A stretch of 64,000 bases of DNA, from contig NZ_PDZG01000001.1 of assembly GCF_002735645.1 (NCBI RefSeq), positions 62,001 through 126,000 of the forward strand, given 5' to 3'. Positions 9,089 through 18,734 of the stretch are shown one piece after another (position 1 is the first letter of the stretch; the number at the start of each line of letters is the position of its first letter). The DNA is from Iodobacter sp. BJB302 (GTDB lineage Bacteria > Pseudomonadota > Gammaproteobacteria > Burkholderiales > Chitinibacteraceae). Both the position numbers and the translations under genes were made by a program. The notes beneath the pieces are model-generated. The model saw only the letters and a list, made by a program, of their open reading frames with translations. It was not told where the DNA came from and searched no databases.

Positions 9089-10132
9089 ATGAAAAAAGTC
9101 CTCATCCTTGGCGTTAATGGTTTTATTGGCCATCACCTGTCTAAATACATCCTCGAAAATACCGACTGGGAAATTTTCGGTATGGATATGTATAGCGATA
9201 AAGTTTCTGAATTTATGGATAACAAACGCTTTCACTTCTTTGAAGGCGATATCACCATTAACCAGGAATGGATTGAATATCACGTTAAGAAATGCGATGT
9301 GGTATTGCCATTAGTTGCTATCGCAACACCAGCCACTTATGTACAAGCACCGTTACGCGTATTCGAGCTTGATTTTGAAGCGAATCTGCCCATTATCAAA
9401 TGGTGTGTTAAATACAAAAAGCGCGTGATTTTCCCTTCTACATCCGAAGTTTATGGCATGTGTGAAGACGAAGCCTTTGATCCTGAAAACTCCAATATGG
9501 TTTACGGCCCGATCAGCAAACCACGCTGGATCTACGCCTGCTCCAAGCAACTGATGGATCGCGTGATTGCCGCTTACGGCCAGCAGGAAGGCCTGGATTA
9601 CACCCTGTTCCGTCCGTTTAACTGGATTGGTGCGGGCCTGGATAATATCCACACACCTAAAGAAGGCTCCAGCCGTGTGATTACCCAGTTCCTGGGCCAT
9701 ATCGTTCGTGGCGAGCCAATCAAGCTGGTGGATGGCGGCGCGCAAAAACGTGCGTTCACTTACATCACCGACGGTATCGAAGCACTGGTTAAGATTATCG
9801 ATAATAAAGACGGCAAAGCCACACGCCAGATTTATAACATTGGTAATCCAGTGAACAACTACTCGGTGCGTGAGCTTTCCACCATGATGCTGGATCTGGC
9901 TAAAACCTATCCTGAATACGCAGAAATGGCAGCCAAAGTAACCGTTCTGGAAACCACTTCCGGCGAATACTATGGCAAGGGTTACCAGGACGTGCAAAAC
10001 CGCGTGCCAAAAATCGACAACACCAAGGCCGATCTGAACTGGGCACCAAGCACCACGATGGAAGACTCACTGCGCGGTATCTTTGATGCTTATAAAGATC
10101 AGGTTGCTGCAGCGCGCGAACTGGTTGATTAA
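9089..10132 (+). CDS. UDP-glucuronic acid oxidative decarboxylase (stand-alone ArnA C-domain)
   Basis: The 347-residue SDR-family enzyme matches the C-terminal half of ArnA. It oxidises and decarboxylates UDP-glucuronate to the UDP-4-keto-pentose used by ArnB. Visible features are the Rossmann GVNGFIG at residues 8-14, Ser119-Glu120 in PSTSEVYG, and the Y-x-x-x-K pair Tyr149/Lys153 in YACSK, matching the ArnA catalytic set. The ATG has only a weak purine-rich stretch upstream. It ends the operon, before a strong terminator. No deformylase gene (arnD) follows. Confidence 0.92.
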   Translation: MKKVLILGVNGFIGHHLSKYILENTDWEIFGMDMYSDKVSEFMDNKRFHFFEGDITINQEWIEYHVKKCDVVLPLVAIATPATYVQAPLRVFELDFEANLPIIKWCVKYKKRVIFPSTSEVYGMCEDEAFDPENSNMVYGPISKPRWIYACSKQLMDRVIAAYGQQEGLDYTLFRPFNWIGAGLDNIHTPKEGSSRVITQFLGHIVRGEPIKLVDGGAQKRAFTYITDGIEALVKIIDNKDGKATRQIYNIGNPVNNYSVRELSTMMLDLAKTYPEYAEMAAKVTVLETTSGEYYGKGYQDVQNRVPKIDNTKADLNWAPSTTMEDSLRGIFDAYKDQVAAARELVD

Positions 10133-10156
10133 TTAAACCAGGCCGCAAAGCTTCAC

Positions 10157-10186
10157 AAAAAAACCACGCCATGCGTGGTTTTTTTG
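10157..10186 (+). terminator. Terminator of the arn operon
   Basis: A CCACGC/GCGTGG stem with a CAT loop is flanked by seven A's and a run of seven T's, 25-50 bp after the last arn stop. Confidence 0.9.
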
Positions 10187-10327
10187 CATCAGGGCAAGGT
10201 CATTATCCGTGGCAAACCCGCATGTGGCTGTCAGTAAAAATAAATAGTTTAAACTGGCCAGGCAATCCCTCAGTCATAAACAGGTAAGCTGATAAAATCG
10301 TCCCTCGCCCCCTGATCAGCCACTGCC

Positions 10328-11601
10328 ATGCCCTCTTCTTTTCGCAACAAATGGCAAGGCTTAGGCCACGCTTTTCCTTTTCTGCTTTTATGCGATTTTC
10401 TGGCTGTACTCTCACTGACAACCGGCAGTGTGGCGATTAGCTGGTGGATCGTTACCCACGGCGGTGCAGCCGATTTATCTATATTTGGCATCACGGCAGC
10501 ACTGACTATGCTGATTGCTTTGCCGCTGCTTTCCGCGCAGGGCGATCGTCTTGCTAAATCCAGAGTCATGGCATGGGGGCTGCTTACCGCGGTGATTACC
10601 GCGCTGGGGCTGGCCCTGATGGCCAGTTTTGGCTTTTATCATATCGGGCTCATTATTCTGATCTACGCCTTCGATGTGATTGCTTTTTCTATGGTCTTGC
10701 CCGCTGTATCCAGCATTGCGGCAGATCTGGTCAGCCCAAATCGCCTTGCCGATGCACTGAGCCTGCAAAAAAGTGCGCAATCTCTTGGAAGGCTTGCCGG
10801 GCCGGTTGCAGGCGGGGCAATAATTGCAATAAGCAACATTCCTGCAGCTTTATGGGTGTACACCGTGATTCTGCTGATTGCCGCATTCTCTGCCTTTGCC
10901 ATCCCCGTTATCCGCCCCGCCCCGGCATTAAATAAAAGCCACTGGCTCGCCGAAGTGCGTGCAGGTTTACATGCAAAGTGGAATATCCCCATCGATCGGA
11001 ACTGGACCCTGTTCAGCTTTTTTATCATGATTTTTTTACCCCGGCGATCGGCATGTTGCTGCCGCTGAAAATCCATTTTTTAAACCTGGGCGCCCAGTGG
11101 CTGGGGGCCACCGAAGCCGCACTGGGCATGGGCATGTTAACCGGTGCTTTATGGGGAGCGGCCAGGGTGATTCACTGGCAGGGGCGATTTAGTGCAACCC
11201 GCAGCGCAACGCTCACCCTAGCGCTGGGCATCTGCGCGACGGCCTTTAGCGACAGGGGCTGGATGCTGGTAATCAGCTTTGGCCTGACCGGATTTGCCCT
11301 GTCGGTCAGTCAGCTTGTTGGCCAGACCCACCGCCAGCTGGCTGTGCCCGACCATTTTCGTGCCCGGTTTTCTTCGGTAAATTTTATGGCCATGACTTTA
11401 TCCGGCATTTTAGGCCCCGCCCTGGCAGGCATAGCTCTTGGAATATTGGATATCAATACGGTTTATGCGGCATTTGGCTCTGGCCTTTTTCTGGTGGCGA
11501 TGACCTTTTCCCGCATTCTGGACATTCGTACTTTTTTAGCCTTAGATCACCATGAAGTAAAAAACTGGTATGCCACACAACGCCCCAAGCTCTTTTTATA
11601 A
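10328..11601 (+). pseudogene. MFS transporter, frameshifted (copy 1 of tandem pair)
   Basis: The first 240 codons encode a 12-helix-type major facilitator matching the next gene almost residue for residue (for example HGGAADLSIFGI, WLAEVRAGL, AKWNIPIDR). The frame breaks in a run of seven T's at 11031-11037; restoring one T would continue as FTPAIGMLLPLKI and read on to the TAA at 11599. The downstream half remains open and well conserved (for example SQLVGQTHRQLAVPDHFRAR). Loss of one base in a homopolymer could be a real mutation, a phase-variable switch or an assembly error. The ATG has little ribosome site. The intact paralogue lies 77 bp downstream. Resembles the enterobactin-exporter-like MFS_3 group; substrate unknown. 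Confidence 0.85.
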
Positions 11602-11678
11602 AAAACATAAGCAAAGGCGCACCGGCATAAGCAGGTAAATGCACCTTACAGCCCATACACCGCTTACACGAGATCACG

Positions 11679-12974
11679 ATGTCCGCACCTTTTACTCATA
11701 AATGGCAGGGTCTGGGTTCTGCATTTCCTTTCTTACTTTTACACGATGTGCTGGCCGTGCTGTCCCTCAGCGCTGGCAGCGTTGCCATCAGCTGGTGGAT
11801 TGCCACACACGGGGGCGCGGCCGATTTATCCATTTTTGGGATTTCGTCCGCCGCAACCATGCTGATTGCCCTGCCTTTACTTTCTGCGCTGGGCGATCGC
11901 CACCCCAAATCCCGTTTAATGGCATGGGGCCTGCTTGCTGCAGTGGCAACAGCGCTGGGCCTGGCAACCATGGCCAGCCTTGGCATCTACAATATTTGGC
12001 TCATCGTGCTTATCTATATTGTTGAAGTCATTGCTTTTGCAATCGTGCGCCCGGCCGCCTCAAGTATTGCCGCTGATTTAGTACCGCCAGAGCGTCTTGC
12101 AGATGCGCTGAGCTTACAAAAAAGCGCTCAGTCTGTGGGCCAGTTAGCCGGGCCGGTTGCTGGCGGAGCCATCGTTGCCCTGAGCAGTATCCCCATTGCA
12201 CTCTGGATTTACACTGCCGTACTGATGATTGCCGCCCTGTCCGCATTTGCCATTCCCCCCGTCAAACCTGCCAGCCGGGCACGGGATGGGTGGCTTACTG
12301 AGGTGCGGGCGGGCTTACGCGCAAAGTGGAATATCCCGATAGATCGCAGCTGGACGCTGTACGCCTTTTTTTGCATGATGTTTTTCTCACCCGCTGTAGG
12401 GATGTTGCTGCCTTTAAAAATTCATTCGCTCAGGCTGAATGCCAGCTGGCTGGGTGCAACCGAAGCCGCCTTAGGCATGGGGATGCTGATTGGCGCTCTT
12501 TGGGGTGCAAAAAAAGTAATTCATGCTTTTGGGCGTTTTAAAGCCTGCACGGGTGCATTGATGGTTTCGGCAGTGACGATTATTGGTGTGGCGCTGAGTG
12601 CGCAAGGCTGGCTGCTGGTCCTTGGGTTTGCCATTGCCGGGTTTTCGATGTCAGTCAGCCAGCTGGTCGGCCAGACACACCGCCAGCTGGCGGTTCCCGA
12701 TCACTTTCGCGGCCGTTTTTCCTCGGTCAATATGATGGTGATGCAGGTTTCCGGCATATTAGGGCCCGCCGTAGCAGGGCTGACCCTTGGATTTCTGGAT
12801 ATCAGTGCCGTGTATGCCTGCTTTGGCCTTTGTCTGCTGCTGATCACCATGCTTTTTCCTCTTGTTCCTGGCATTCGGCATTTTCTGGCGCTGGATCACA
12901 CTGAAGTAAAAGGCTGGTATGGCAAGCAGCATCCGGAATTATTCAGTCAGCAAAGTAAGCCGCTTTCCGCTTAA
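11679..12974 (+). CDS. MFS transporter (copy 2 of tandem pair)
   Basis: The 431-residue inner membrane protein has about 12 hydrophobic helices and belongs to the major facilitator superfamily, near the MFS_3/EntS-like exporters. The segments LPLLSALGDRHPKSRLMAWG (between helices 2 and 3) and SQLVGQTHRQLAVPDHFRGR (between later helices) are the charged cytoplasmic loops expected. It is a tandem duplicate of the frameshifted gene upstream, with most residues the same. Because copy 1 is broken, this copy probably carries the function. No substrate can be assigned; nearby genes give no hint. Confidence 0.9.
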   Translation: MSAPFTHKWQGLGSAFPFLLLHDVLAVLSLSAGSVAISWWIATHGGAADLSIFGISSAATMLIALPLLSALGDRHPKSRLMAWGLLAAVATALGLATMASLGIYNIWLIVLIYIVEVIAFAIVRPAASSIAADLVPPERLADALSLQKSAQSVGQLAGPVAGGAIVALSSIPIALWIYTAVLMIAALSAFAIPPVKPASRARDGWLTEVRAGLRAKWNIPIDRSWTLYAFFCMMFFSPAVGMLLPLKIHSLRLNASWLGATEAALGMGMLIGALWGAKKVIHAFGRFKACTGALMVSAVTIIGVALSAQGWLLVLGFAIAGFSMSVSQLVGQTHRQLAVPDHFRGRFSSVNMMVMQVSGILGPAVAGLTLGFLDISAVYACFGLCLLLITMLFPLVPGIRHFLALDHTEVKGWYGKQHPELFSQQSKPLSA

Positions 12975-13113
12975 TAAGTACGAAAAACGCCGCAATAACA
13001 GAGGCCAATGCCTGCCTGCACAGTGTAAAGATGCGGTTTGCCACGCATCTCTGTACATATTGAACATGCACTAGCCTTTTTGCTGATTGGCGTTCTCCCT
13101 GAGGAAGCGGATA

Positions 13114-16020
13114 ATGCGGGTCTGCCTATTTCTGCTGTCCTGGATTTGTAAAAACATGTCAATTCGATTCATTTCCCGAATCAATCACTTATTGCAAACG
13201 GCCCGTTTAGCCTGGCTTTGTCCTGCATTTATTTTGATCGTGCTGTTAGGTTTTAACCGGCATGTGGCTCTGGCTGCCTGGCTTTGTGCTTTTTTTGCAT
13301 TAGAGCGGGTATGGAAGCAGCAGAAACTTTCCGCTCTTGAATATCTGGGCTTTGTTATTTCGCTTTGCACGCTGGCTGCAGGGCAAAGTTTACTGAGCTA
13401 TTCGGTCATTTTATCTGCCCTGTTATTCTCTGTTGGGCTGGGTATTGGGGTTCCGCTCTGGCGTAACAAACCATGGAGCCTGATCCTGGAAGAAACAGGC
13501 ATCGCCATAGAAACAGGTATCGCAGCCATCAGCGACAGCATTAAAGCGCAATTTGATCCCAGCCATACCGACGAGGCTGAGGAGACCGAAGAAGAATATG
13601 AAGAAGAAATCATAGAAGAGAGCGAGCCTGCTCCGATAGCGGCAGCAACTGCAGCCCCCACACTACGCCAGCGCATCTATCAGCCCCCTGCGCCGGTATC
13701 CGGCACACCGGTGGCTCCCCATTCTGAAGCGGCCCGCCCTGCAGTCAGCCTGGTAAAGGCTGCGGATAAGCCAGAGCCTGCCAAAGCCATTCAGAGAGAT
13801 GAATTATTCCAGCAGCTGAAACAACGAAGTGCAGCACCAGCGCCTTCGGCCAGCACTTTGCCGCTGATTGATCTTTCTCAGATCAGGCAGCACTTACAAA
13901 ATGATCACAGGGTAAAGCGCCATGCTGAGCGCCCGCGCCCGGCAGCACCCGCTGAATTGCCACTGATTGCCAGCGAAGAAATTCATCAGCGCTTGTCACG
14001 TATTCATGGCAAAGCACCAGAGCCTGCGCCCATTCCAGCCCGCAGCCCTAAGGCACCGGGCACACCCAGCGCGCCGATCAAATCCAGCCCCCGCTTATTT
14101 CAGCTGGAGCCCAAACCACATCCTGCGCCGCGTATCGAGCCGACTTTAAGCGCCGCAGATCTCCCCATCATCAGTACGCCCCCGGCAGAAACACCACCTG
14201 CTGTAAGTGCAGCAAACATTGTGATTCCTGACTGGGTGCCCTGCGAGACCATTACGCTGGAAGCGGTCAAAGACATTCCTGAGCCTGCAGCAGAGCCCTT
14301 GCCGCCCTTGCCCGAGCCCCGCCTTGAGCTTCCTCCGGCCACCATTGCGTCTTATCTGAGCGAGCCGCCACCTGCCGCCATCAGCAGCCCCGCTGTGCCT
14401 GTTCAGCCTGAGCCAGTCATCCCGGCAGCGCCAGCGTATCAGGAAGAACCCGCCCCACCTGAAGCACCGGTGCTGACCTGGTCTAAACCACCAGCTCCTG
14501 CGCCACTGCCGCCTGCTGAGCCTGCGCACTACAGCGCCGACTTTATGCCATCACTCGGCCTGCTGCACCCGCCAGACCCGGAAATCGAAACAATCAGCCA
14601 GGATGATTTATTAGACCGCGGTATTTTGATTGAAGAAAAACTGGCCGAGTTTAGGGTAAAAGCATCCGTACTGGATGCCTACGCCGGCCCCGTGATTACC
14701 CGCTATGAAATCGAACCTGCAATCGGCGTGCGCGGCGCGCAAATTGTAAATCTGATGAAAGATTTAGCCCGTGCTCTGGGCCTGGTATCGATTCGTGTTG
14801 TAGAAACCATTCCGGGCAAAACCTGCATGGGGCTGGAATTACCTAATCCCACACGCCAGATGATTCGCCTCTCTGAGATTTTGTCCTCAGATGTTTACCA
14901 GCAAAACCAGAGCAAGCTGACCATTGCGCTGGGCAAAGATATTACCGGCGCGCCCATCGTAACCGATCTGGCTAAAGCGCCGCATATGCTGGTAGCCGGT
15001 ACCACCGGCTCGGGTAAATCAGTCGGCGTGAACGCGATGATTTTATCGCTGCTGTATAAAGCCACGCCCGAAGAAGTGCGCTTTATTATGGTGGACCCGA
15101 AGATGCTGGAATTGTCTGTCTATGACGGTATCCCGCACCTGCTGGCACCGGTTGTGACCGATATGAAGCTGGCCGCCAATGCCTTGAACTGGTGCGTTGC
15201 GGAGATGGAAAAACGCTACCGCCTGATGAGCACCTTTGGCGTGCGTAATTTAGCCGGGTTTAACCAGAAAGTGCGTGAAGCCGAGCAACGCGGCGAGCGG
15301 CTGACCAACCCGTTCACGCTGACGCCGGATGATCCGGAAGCGCTGGAACATCTGCCCTTTATTGTGGTGGTGGTCGACGAATTTGCCGACCTGATGATGG
15401 TGGCAGGCAAGAAAATTGAAGAGCTGATCGCCCGTCTGGCCCAAAAAGCCCGCGCGGCGGGGATTCACCTGATTCTGGCCACCCAGCGCCCATCGGTGGA
15501 TGTGATTACCGGCCTGATTAAAGCCAATATCCCAACGCGCCTTGCCTTCCAGGTTTCCAGCAAGATCGACAGCCGTACCATTCTTGACCAGATGGGGGCC
15601 GAAGCCCTGCTTGGGCAAGGCGATATGCTGTTCCTGCCGCCAGGCACCGGCTATCCGCAGCGTATTCATGGTGCGTTTGTTGACGATAATGAAGTGCACC
15701 GGGTGGTGGAGCACCTCAAGCAATTTGGCGAGCCACGCTATATTGATGGCGTATTAAATGGTGGGTTTGATGCCGAAGCCAGCGCATCCAATATCAATAA
15801 CAATAATGAAGGCAGCGAGAGCGATCCGCTCTATGACGAAGCCGTGGCCTTGGTCCTAAAAAGCCGCCGCGCATCTATCTCCGCCGTGCAGCGACAACTG
15901 AGAATCGGCTATAACCGCGCCGCCCGGTTAATCGATCAAATGGAAAACGCCGGCATCGTCAGCCAAATGGAAAGTAATGGCAACCGCACCGTATTAGCCC
16001 CGCCTGCGATGGAATCGTGA
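13114..16020 (+). CDS. ftsK: DNA translocase FtsK
   Basis: The 968-residue protein pumps DNA at the division septum and activates XerCD recombination. The N-terminus holds about four membrane helices within the first 130 residues, followed by an acidic patch and a Pro/Ala-rich linker of roughly 300 residues. The C-terminal motor carries Walker A GTTGSGKS near residue 630 and Walker [13 protein letters not shown]. The last 60 residues form the winged-helix gamma domain ([20 protein letters not shown]) that reads KOPS sequences. I chose ATG 13114 because GAGGAAG lies seven bases upstream; an in-frame TTG at 13087 has no such site. arfB follows after 25 bp. Confidence 0.95.
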   Translation: MRVCLFLLSWICKNMSIRFISRINHLLQTARLAWLCPAFILIVLLGFNRHVALAAWLCAFFALERVWKQQKLSALEYLGFVISLCTLAAGQSLLSYSVILSALLFSVGLGIGVPLWRNKPWSLILEETGIAIETGIAAISDSIKAQFDPSHTDEAEETEEEYEEEIIEESEPAPIAAATAAPTLRQRIYQPPAPVSGTPVAPHSEAARPAVSLVKAADKPEPAKAIQRDELFQQLKQRSAAPAPSASTLPLIDLSQIRQHLQNDHRVKRHAERPRPAAPAELPLIASEEIHQRLSRIHGKAPEPAPIPARSPKAPGTPSAPIKSSPRLFQLEPKPHPAPRIEPTLSAADLPIISTPPAETPPAVSAANIVIPDWVPCETITLEAVKDIPEPAAEPLPPLPEPRLELPPATIASYLSEPPPAAISSPAVPVQPEPVIPAAPAYQEEPAPPEAPVLTWSKPPAPAPLPPAEPAHYSADFMPSLGLLHPPDPEIETISQDDLLDRGILIEEKLAEFRVKASVLDAYAGPVITRYEIEPAIGVRGAQIVNLMKDLARALGLVSIRVVETIPGKTCMGLELPNPTRQMIRLSEILSSDVYQQNQSKLTIALGKDITGAPIVTDLAKAPHMLVAGTTGSGKSVGVNAMILSLLYKATPEEVRFIMVDPKMLELSVYDGIPHLLAPVVTDMKLAANALNWCVAEMEKRYRLMSTFGVRNLAGFNQKVREAEQRGERLTNPFTLTPDDPEALEHLPFIVVVVDEFADLMMVAGKKIEELIARLAQKARAAGIHLILATQRPSVDVITGLIKANIPTRLAFQVSSKIDSRTILDQMGAEALLGQGDMLFLPPGTGYPQRIHGAFVDDNEVHRVVEHLKQFGEPRYIDGVLNGGFDAEASASNINNNNEGSESDPLYDEAVALVLKSRRASISAVQRQLRIGYNRAARLIDQMENAGIVSQMESNGNRTVLAPPAMES

Positions 16021-16045
16021 TGCGCCATCTTTCGAGCAGCCCCAT

Positions 16046-16453
16046 ATGCTGACTATCCGTTTTAATATCCCCGAAACCGAAATGGAATTCTCCGCCATTC
16101 GTGCCCAGGGCTCGGGCGGACAGAATGTCAACAAGGTATCCAGTGCGGTGCATTTACGCTTTGATATCGCCGCTTCTTCCCTGCCTCTGCCACTCAAAGA
16201 GCGGCTATTGGCGCTGGGGGACCAGCGAATTAACAAAGAAGGCGTGGTGGTAATTAAGGCGCAGCAGTATCGCAGCCAGGAGCAAAACCGCGCCGATGGT
16301 ATTTTACGTTTATTTGAACTGGTAGAAAGCGTCGCCACCGTCGCCGCGCCGCGCAAAGCCACCCGCCCTACCAAGGGCTCACAAACGAGACGACTGGATA
16401 GTAAAAATAAGCGGGGAAGTATTAAGGCCTTGCGGGGCAAGGTAAGCGATTAA
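16046..16453 (+). CDS. arfB: Alternative ribosome-rescue factor B (YaeJ-type peptidyl-tRNA hydrolase)
   Basis: The 135-residue protein has a class I release-factor domain with the GGQ catalytic motif in GSGGQNVNKVSSAVHLRF, near residue 26, and a basic C-terminal tail (TRRLDSKNKRGSIKALRGK) that enters the empty mRNA channel. It frees stalled ribosomes without needing a stop codon. Length matches E. coli YaeJ (140 residues). It lacks the codon-recognition domain of RF1/RF2. The gene lies 25 bp after ftsK and may be co-transcribed. Confidence 0.93.
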   Translation: MLTIRFNIPETEMEFSAIRAQGSGGQNVNKVSSAVHLRFDIAASSLPLPLKERLLALGDQRINKEGVVVIKAQQYRSQEQNRADGILRLFELVESVATVAAPRKATRPTKGSQTRRLDSKNKRGSIKALRGKVSD

Positions 16454-16485
16454 ACTTAATTTAAATAAACAGCCCGAAGAACCCT

Positions 16486-16932
16486 GTGAAAATTGAAACC
16501 ATCCACGCCGATGACAGCAAGGCCCTTTTCTTTTTGATGACTTCAACCATCGGGACATTAGGTTTTTCGCCTGAGATGCAGCAAGAGCTCATTGAAAATA
16601 CGGCAGACAATTTGCACTGGTGGTACACCAACCCGGATCAGGGCTGCCACTTAAAGTGCACCCTTGATGGCCGCATTGTTGGCGTCATTCTGGTCAAAAA
16701 ATTCTGGAATCTATGCAGCCTGTTTGTCGCCCCCAGGTATCAGGGCCAGGGCTTGGGCCGGGCATTAATGCTGGCGGCTATCGATCAATGCATAGGTAAA
16801 AGTGAAAAGCAGGCGATCTGGCTTAATGCGGCCCCGAATGCAATTCCCTTTTATCAGGCGATGGGCTGCATCAGCCGCAGCAGCAAGCAAGCACTACCTA
16901 GTGGATTCAGTGCAATGCAATTTTTACTCTGA
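16486..16932 (+). CDS. GNAT-family N-acetyltransferase
   Basis: The 148-residue protein has the GNAT acetyl-CoA-binding motif RYQGQGLGRALMLAAIDQ, near residues 85-102, and a C-terminal NAAPNAIPFYQAMGC segment typical of motif B. The substrate cannot be told. The start is GTG at 16486 (VKIETIHADD). It runs in the same direction as arfB and its last nine bases overlap the end of the convergent hydrolase gene. Confidence 0.85.
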   Translation: MKIETIHADDSKALFFLMTSTIGTLGFSPEMQQELIENTADNLHWWYTNPDQGCHLKCTLDGRIVGVILVKKFWNLCSLFVAPRYQGQGLGRALMLAAIDQCIGKSEKQAIWLNAAPNAIPFYQAMGCISRSSKQALPSGFSAMQFLL

Positions 16933-17775
16933 AGACTCGGGCAACAAAACCCGGGCAGGGCCTTGCCAAAAAGTGTTATCCAGCAGCCATTGCTTCTGCA
17001 CGATTGCCTGCTCAGGGTTTGCCATGCGAACAGACAATTGTGCCGGGCCAGCCACTGGCGTGGCTATTTGCCAGCTGGACAATGTATGTTCTTTGCCACT
17101 GCGCCACAAACTGAGATCCGGCCCGGCCTGTTGATCCTGGCTATATACGGCAAAATCACTCAGGCTGTATGGGCCACCCGCCAGCAGGGTTCGGATTCTG
17201 TCCAGCCTTGCCAGGCTACTTTTCCCAACTTTTTGATTGCAAGCGGCTAATTCATCACTCAGATAGTGATTGGTATGCGCCAGCACGCCCTCTTTTTGCT
17301 TTTGCAGCGTATAGCGGCCATCCTTGCCAATTTCCACCTCTAAAAGCTGCTGATGATCACTAATCAGCAAAAACATGGGGGAGCTGTGACTAAAGCGTTG
17401 CGCGGCTTTGGCCACAACATCGTCAATGCTGTGATCCTCGCGCAGAATCAGCAACATTGGGCCATGCACGTCTGGCGAATCCCAATACTGCCTTGCCAAA
17501 CTGCTTGCCGATGCGCTCACCACCGATAAGCCATATTCATTCACCCCAGCCTTTAAGCCTGGCGCAGAGCCGTTATCTGCGAAGAGCCCCACATAAGAGG
17601 CTCCCCGCTTTGGGTGAATCAGGCGGATTGATTGCACATGATCTGGCCGCCAGTCACGGTTTTTGGCCAGCAACGTGCCTCCGCCAGCAGCCATGCCTGC
17701 TGCACCCCATAGTGTGCAGGCTCCGGCAGGCAAGCTCAGCATCAAGGAAAACAAAGCAATCAAGCGTATACGCAT
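16924..17775 (-). CDS. Secreted Ntn hydrolase, acyl-transferase/choloylglycine-hydrolase-like
   Basis: The 283-residue protein begins with a signal peptide (MRIRLIALFSLMLSLPAGA) followed directly by Cys in CTLWGAAG. Members of the AAT/C45 and choloylglycine hydrolase families use an N-terminal Cys as nucleophile, so signal cleavage before this Cys would expose the catalytic residue. NRDWRP (after LLAKN) and NEYGLSVVSASAS match the conserved Ntn core, and ILAHTNHYL-type segments (VLAHTNHYL) follow. It probably hydrolyses an amide bond in the periplasm; the substrate is unknown. The ATG at 17775 sits behind a GAGG site; an upstream TTG at 17787 is less likely. Confidence 0.8.
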   Translation of the reverse strand: MRIRLIALFSLMLSLPAGACTLWGAAGMAAGGGTLLAKNRDWRPDHVQSIRLIHPKRGASYVGLFADNGSAPGLKAGVNEYGLSVVSASASSLARQYWDSPDVHGPMLLILREDHSIDDVVAKAAQRFSHSSPMFLLISDHQQLLEVEIGKDGRYTLQKQKEGVLAHTNHYLSDELAACNQKVGKSSLARLDRIRTLLAGGPYSLSDFAVYSQDQQAGPDLSLWRSGKEHTLSSWQIATPVAGPAQLSVRMANPEQAIVQKQWLLDNTFWQGPARVLLPESSE

Positions 17776-17809
17776 CACCCACCTCAAAAATTTAATTGAT
17801 TTAAACCGA

Positions 17810-18619
17810 TCACTCCGCGCTGGAAGCAGAGGGCGCTGCAGCAGGCTTGGCCAAGTGCTTTAACACCTGCGCCGCCGCCACAAAACCAAAGCAGCCCGTT
17901 ACCGCCACAGAAGCACCAAAACCCCCTTCACACCCTAGGCCCGGCGCTGCTTCACCGCTATCGGGCTTTTGACCACACACGCTGCCATCAGGCTGGGGAT
18001 AGACCAGCTGCTCGGTGGAATAAACACACTCCACACCCATTTTTTTTCCCTGCTGAGCAAAGCCATATTCGCGGCGCAAGATGGATCGCACTTTAGACGC
18101 CAAGGGATCATTAATGGTTTTAGATAAATCAACCACGGCAATTTGCGTCGGATCAGTCTGCCCGCCTGCGCCACCCGTTGTTACAAGGCGAATTTTACGG
18201 CGCTTACACCAGGCAATCATAGCCGCCTTGGTTTTAACCGAATCAATCGCATCGATAATTGCGTCGTAACCCCGCCCCAGTGTTTCTTCAAAATTATCAA
18301 TACTCACAAAATCTTCAACAACATCAACCACACACTCAGGATTGATCGCCTTAATGCGCTCTGCCAGAGCCACTACTTTCATTTTCCCGTAGTTTCCTTC
18401 TAAAGCAGGCAATTGGCGATTTGTATTTGAGACACAAATATCATCCAAATCAATCAGCGTAATATGGCCAACAGCAGAGCGGGCAAGTGCTTCAGCCGCC
18501 CATGAGCCCACTCCTCCCACACCAACCACACAAACATGAGCCTGCCGAAAGCGCGCTAATGCAGGCATGCCATATAAACGGGCAATGCCACCAAAACGAC
18601 GTTCAAAAGATGTTTCCAA
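17810..18619 (-). CDS. tcdA: tRNA threonylcarbamoyladenosine dehydratase
   Basis: The 269-residue E1-like protein cyclises t6A at position 37 of ANN-decoding tRNAs to ct6A in an ATP-dependent reaction. The ATP-binding GVGGVGSWAAEALARS and LIDLDDICVSNTNRQ are clear, and DAIDSVKTKAAMI continues the ThiF fold. Length equals that of E. coli TcdA (CsdL). The start is TTG at 18619 with AAAGG upstream; no ATG is available near the conserved N-terminus. No csdA/csdE lie next to it. Confidence 0.92.
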   Translation of the reverse strand: METSFERRFGGIARLYGMPALARFRQAHVCVVGVGGVGSWAAEALARSAVGHITLIDLDDICVSNTNRQLPALEGNYGKMKVVALAERIKAINPECVVDVVEDFVSIDNFEETLGRGYDAIIDAIDSVKTKAAMIAWCKRRKIRLVTTGGAGGQTDPTQIAVVDLSKTINDPLASKVRSILRREYGFAQQGKKMGVECVYSTEQLVYPQPDGSVCGQKPDSGEAAPGLGCEGGFGASVAVTGCFGFVAAAQVLKHLAKPAAAPSASSAE

Positions 18620-18683
18620 AATTCAGCCTTTAACAAATATTCTGCTTTTTACAAATCGACGGCCATTTTACCTTAGCCCAATG

Positions 18684-18706
18684 CAAAAACGCCCTGAAGG
18701 GCGCTT
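18684..18706 (-). terminator. Terminator of phaR
   Basis: On the minus strand a GCGCCCT/AGGGCG stem is followed by GTTTTTGC, about 30 bp after the phaR stop. Confidence 0.8.
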
Positions 18707-18734
18707 TATACCTAACTTATCCGCTAAAAAAATA

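Noticed and set aside
9353..9997. 214-codon minus-strand frame opposite the decarboxylase
   Set aside because: Antisense to a clearly conserved gene with catalytic residues in place; the antisense product has no family features.
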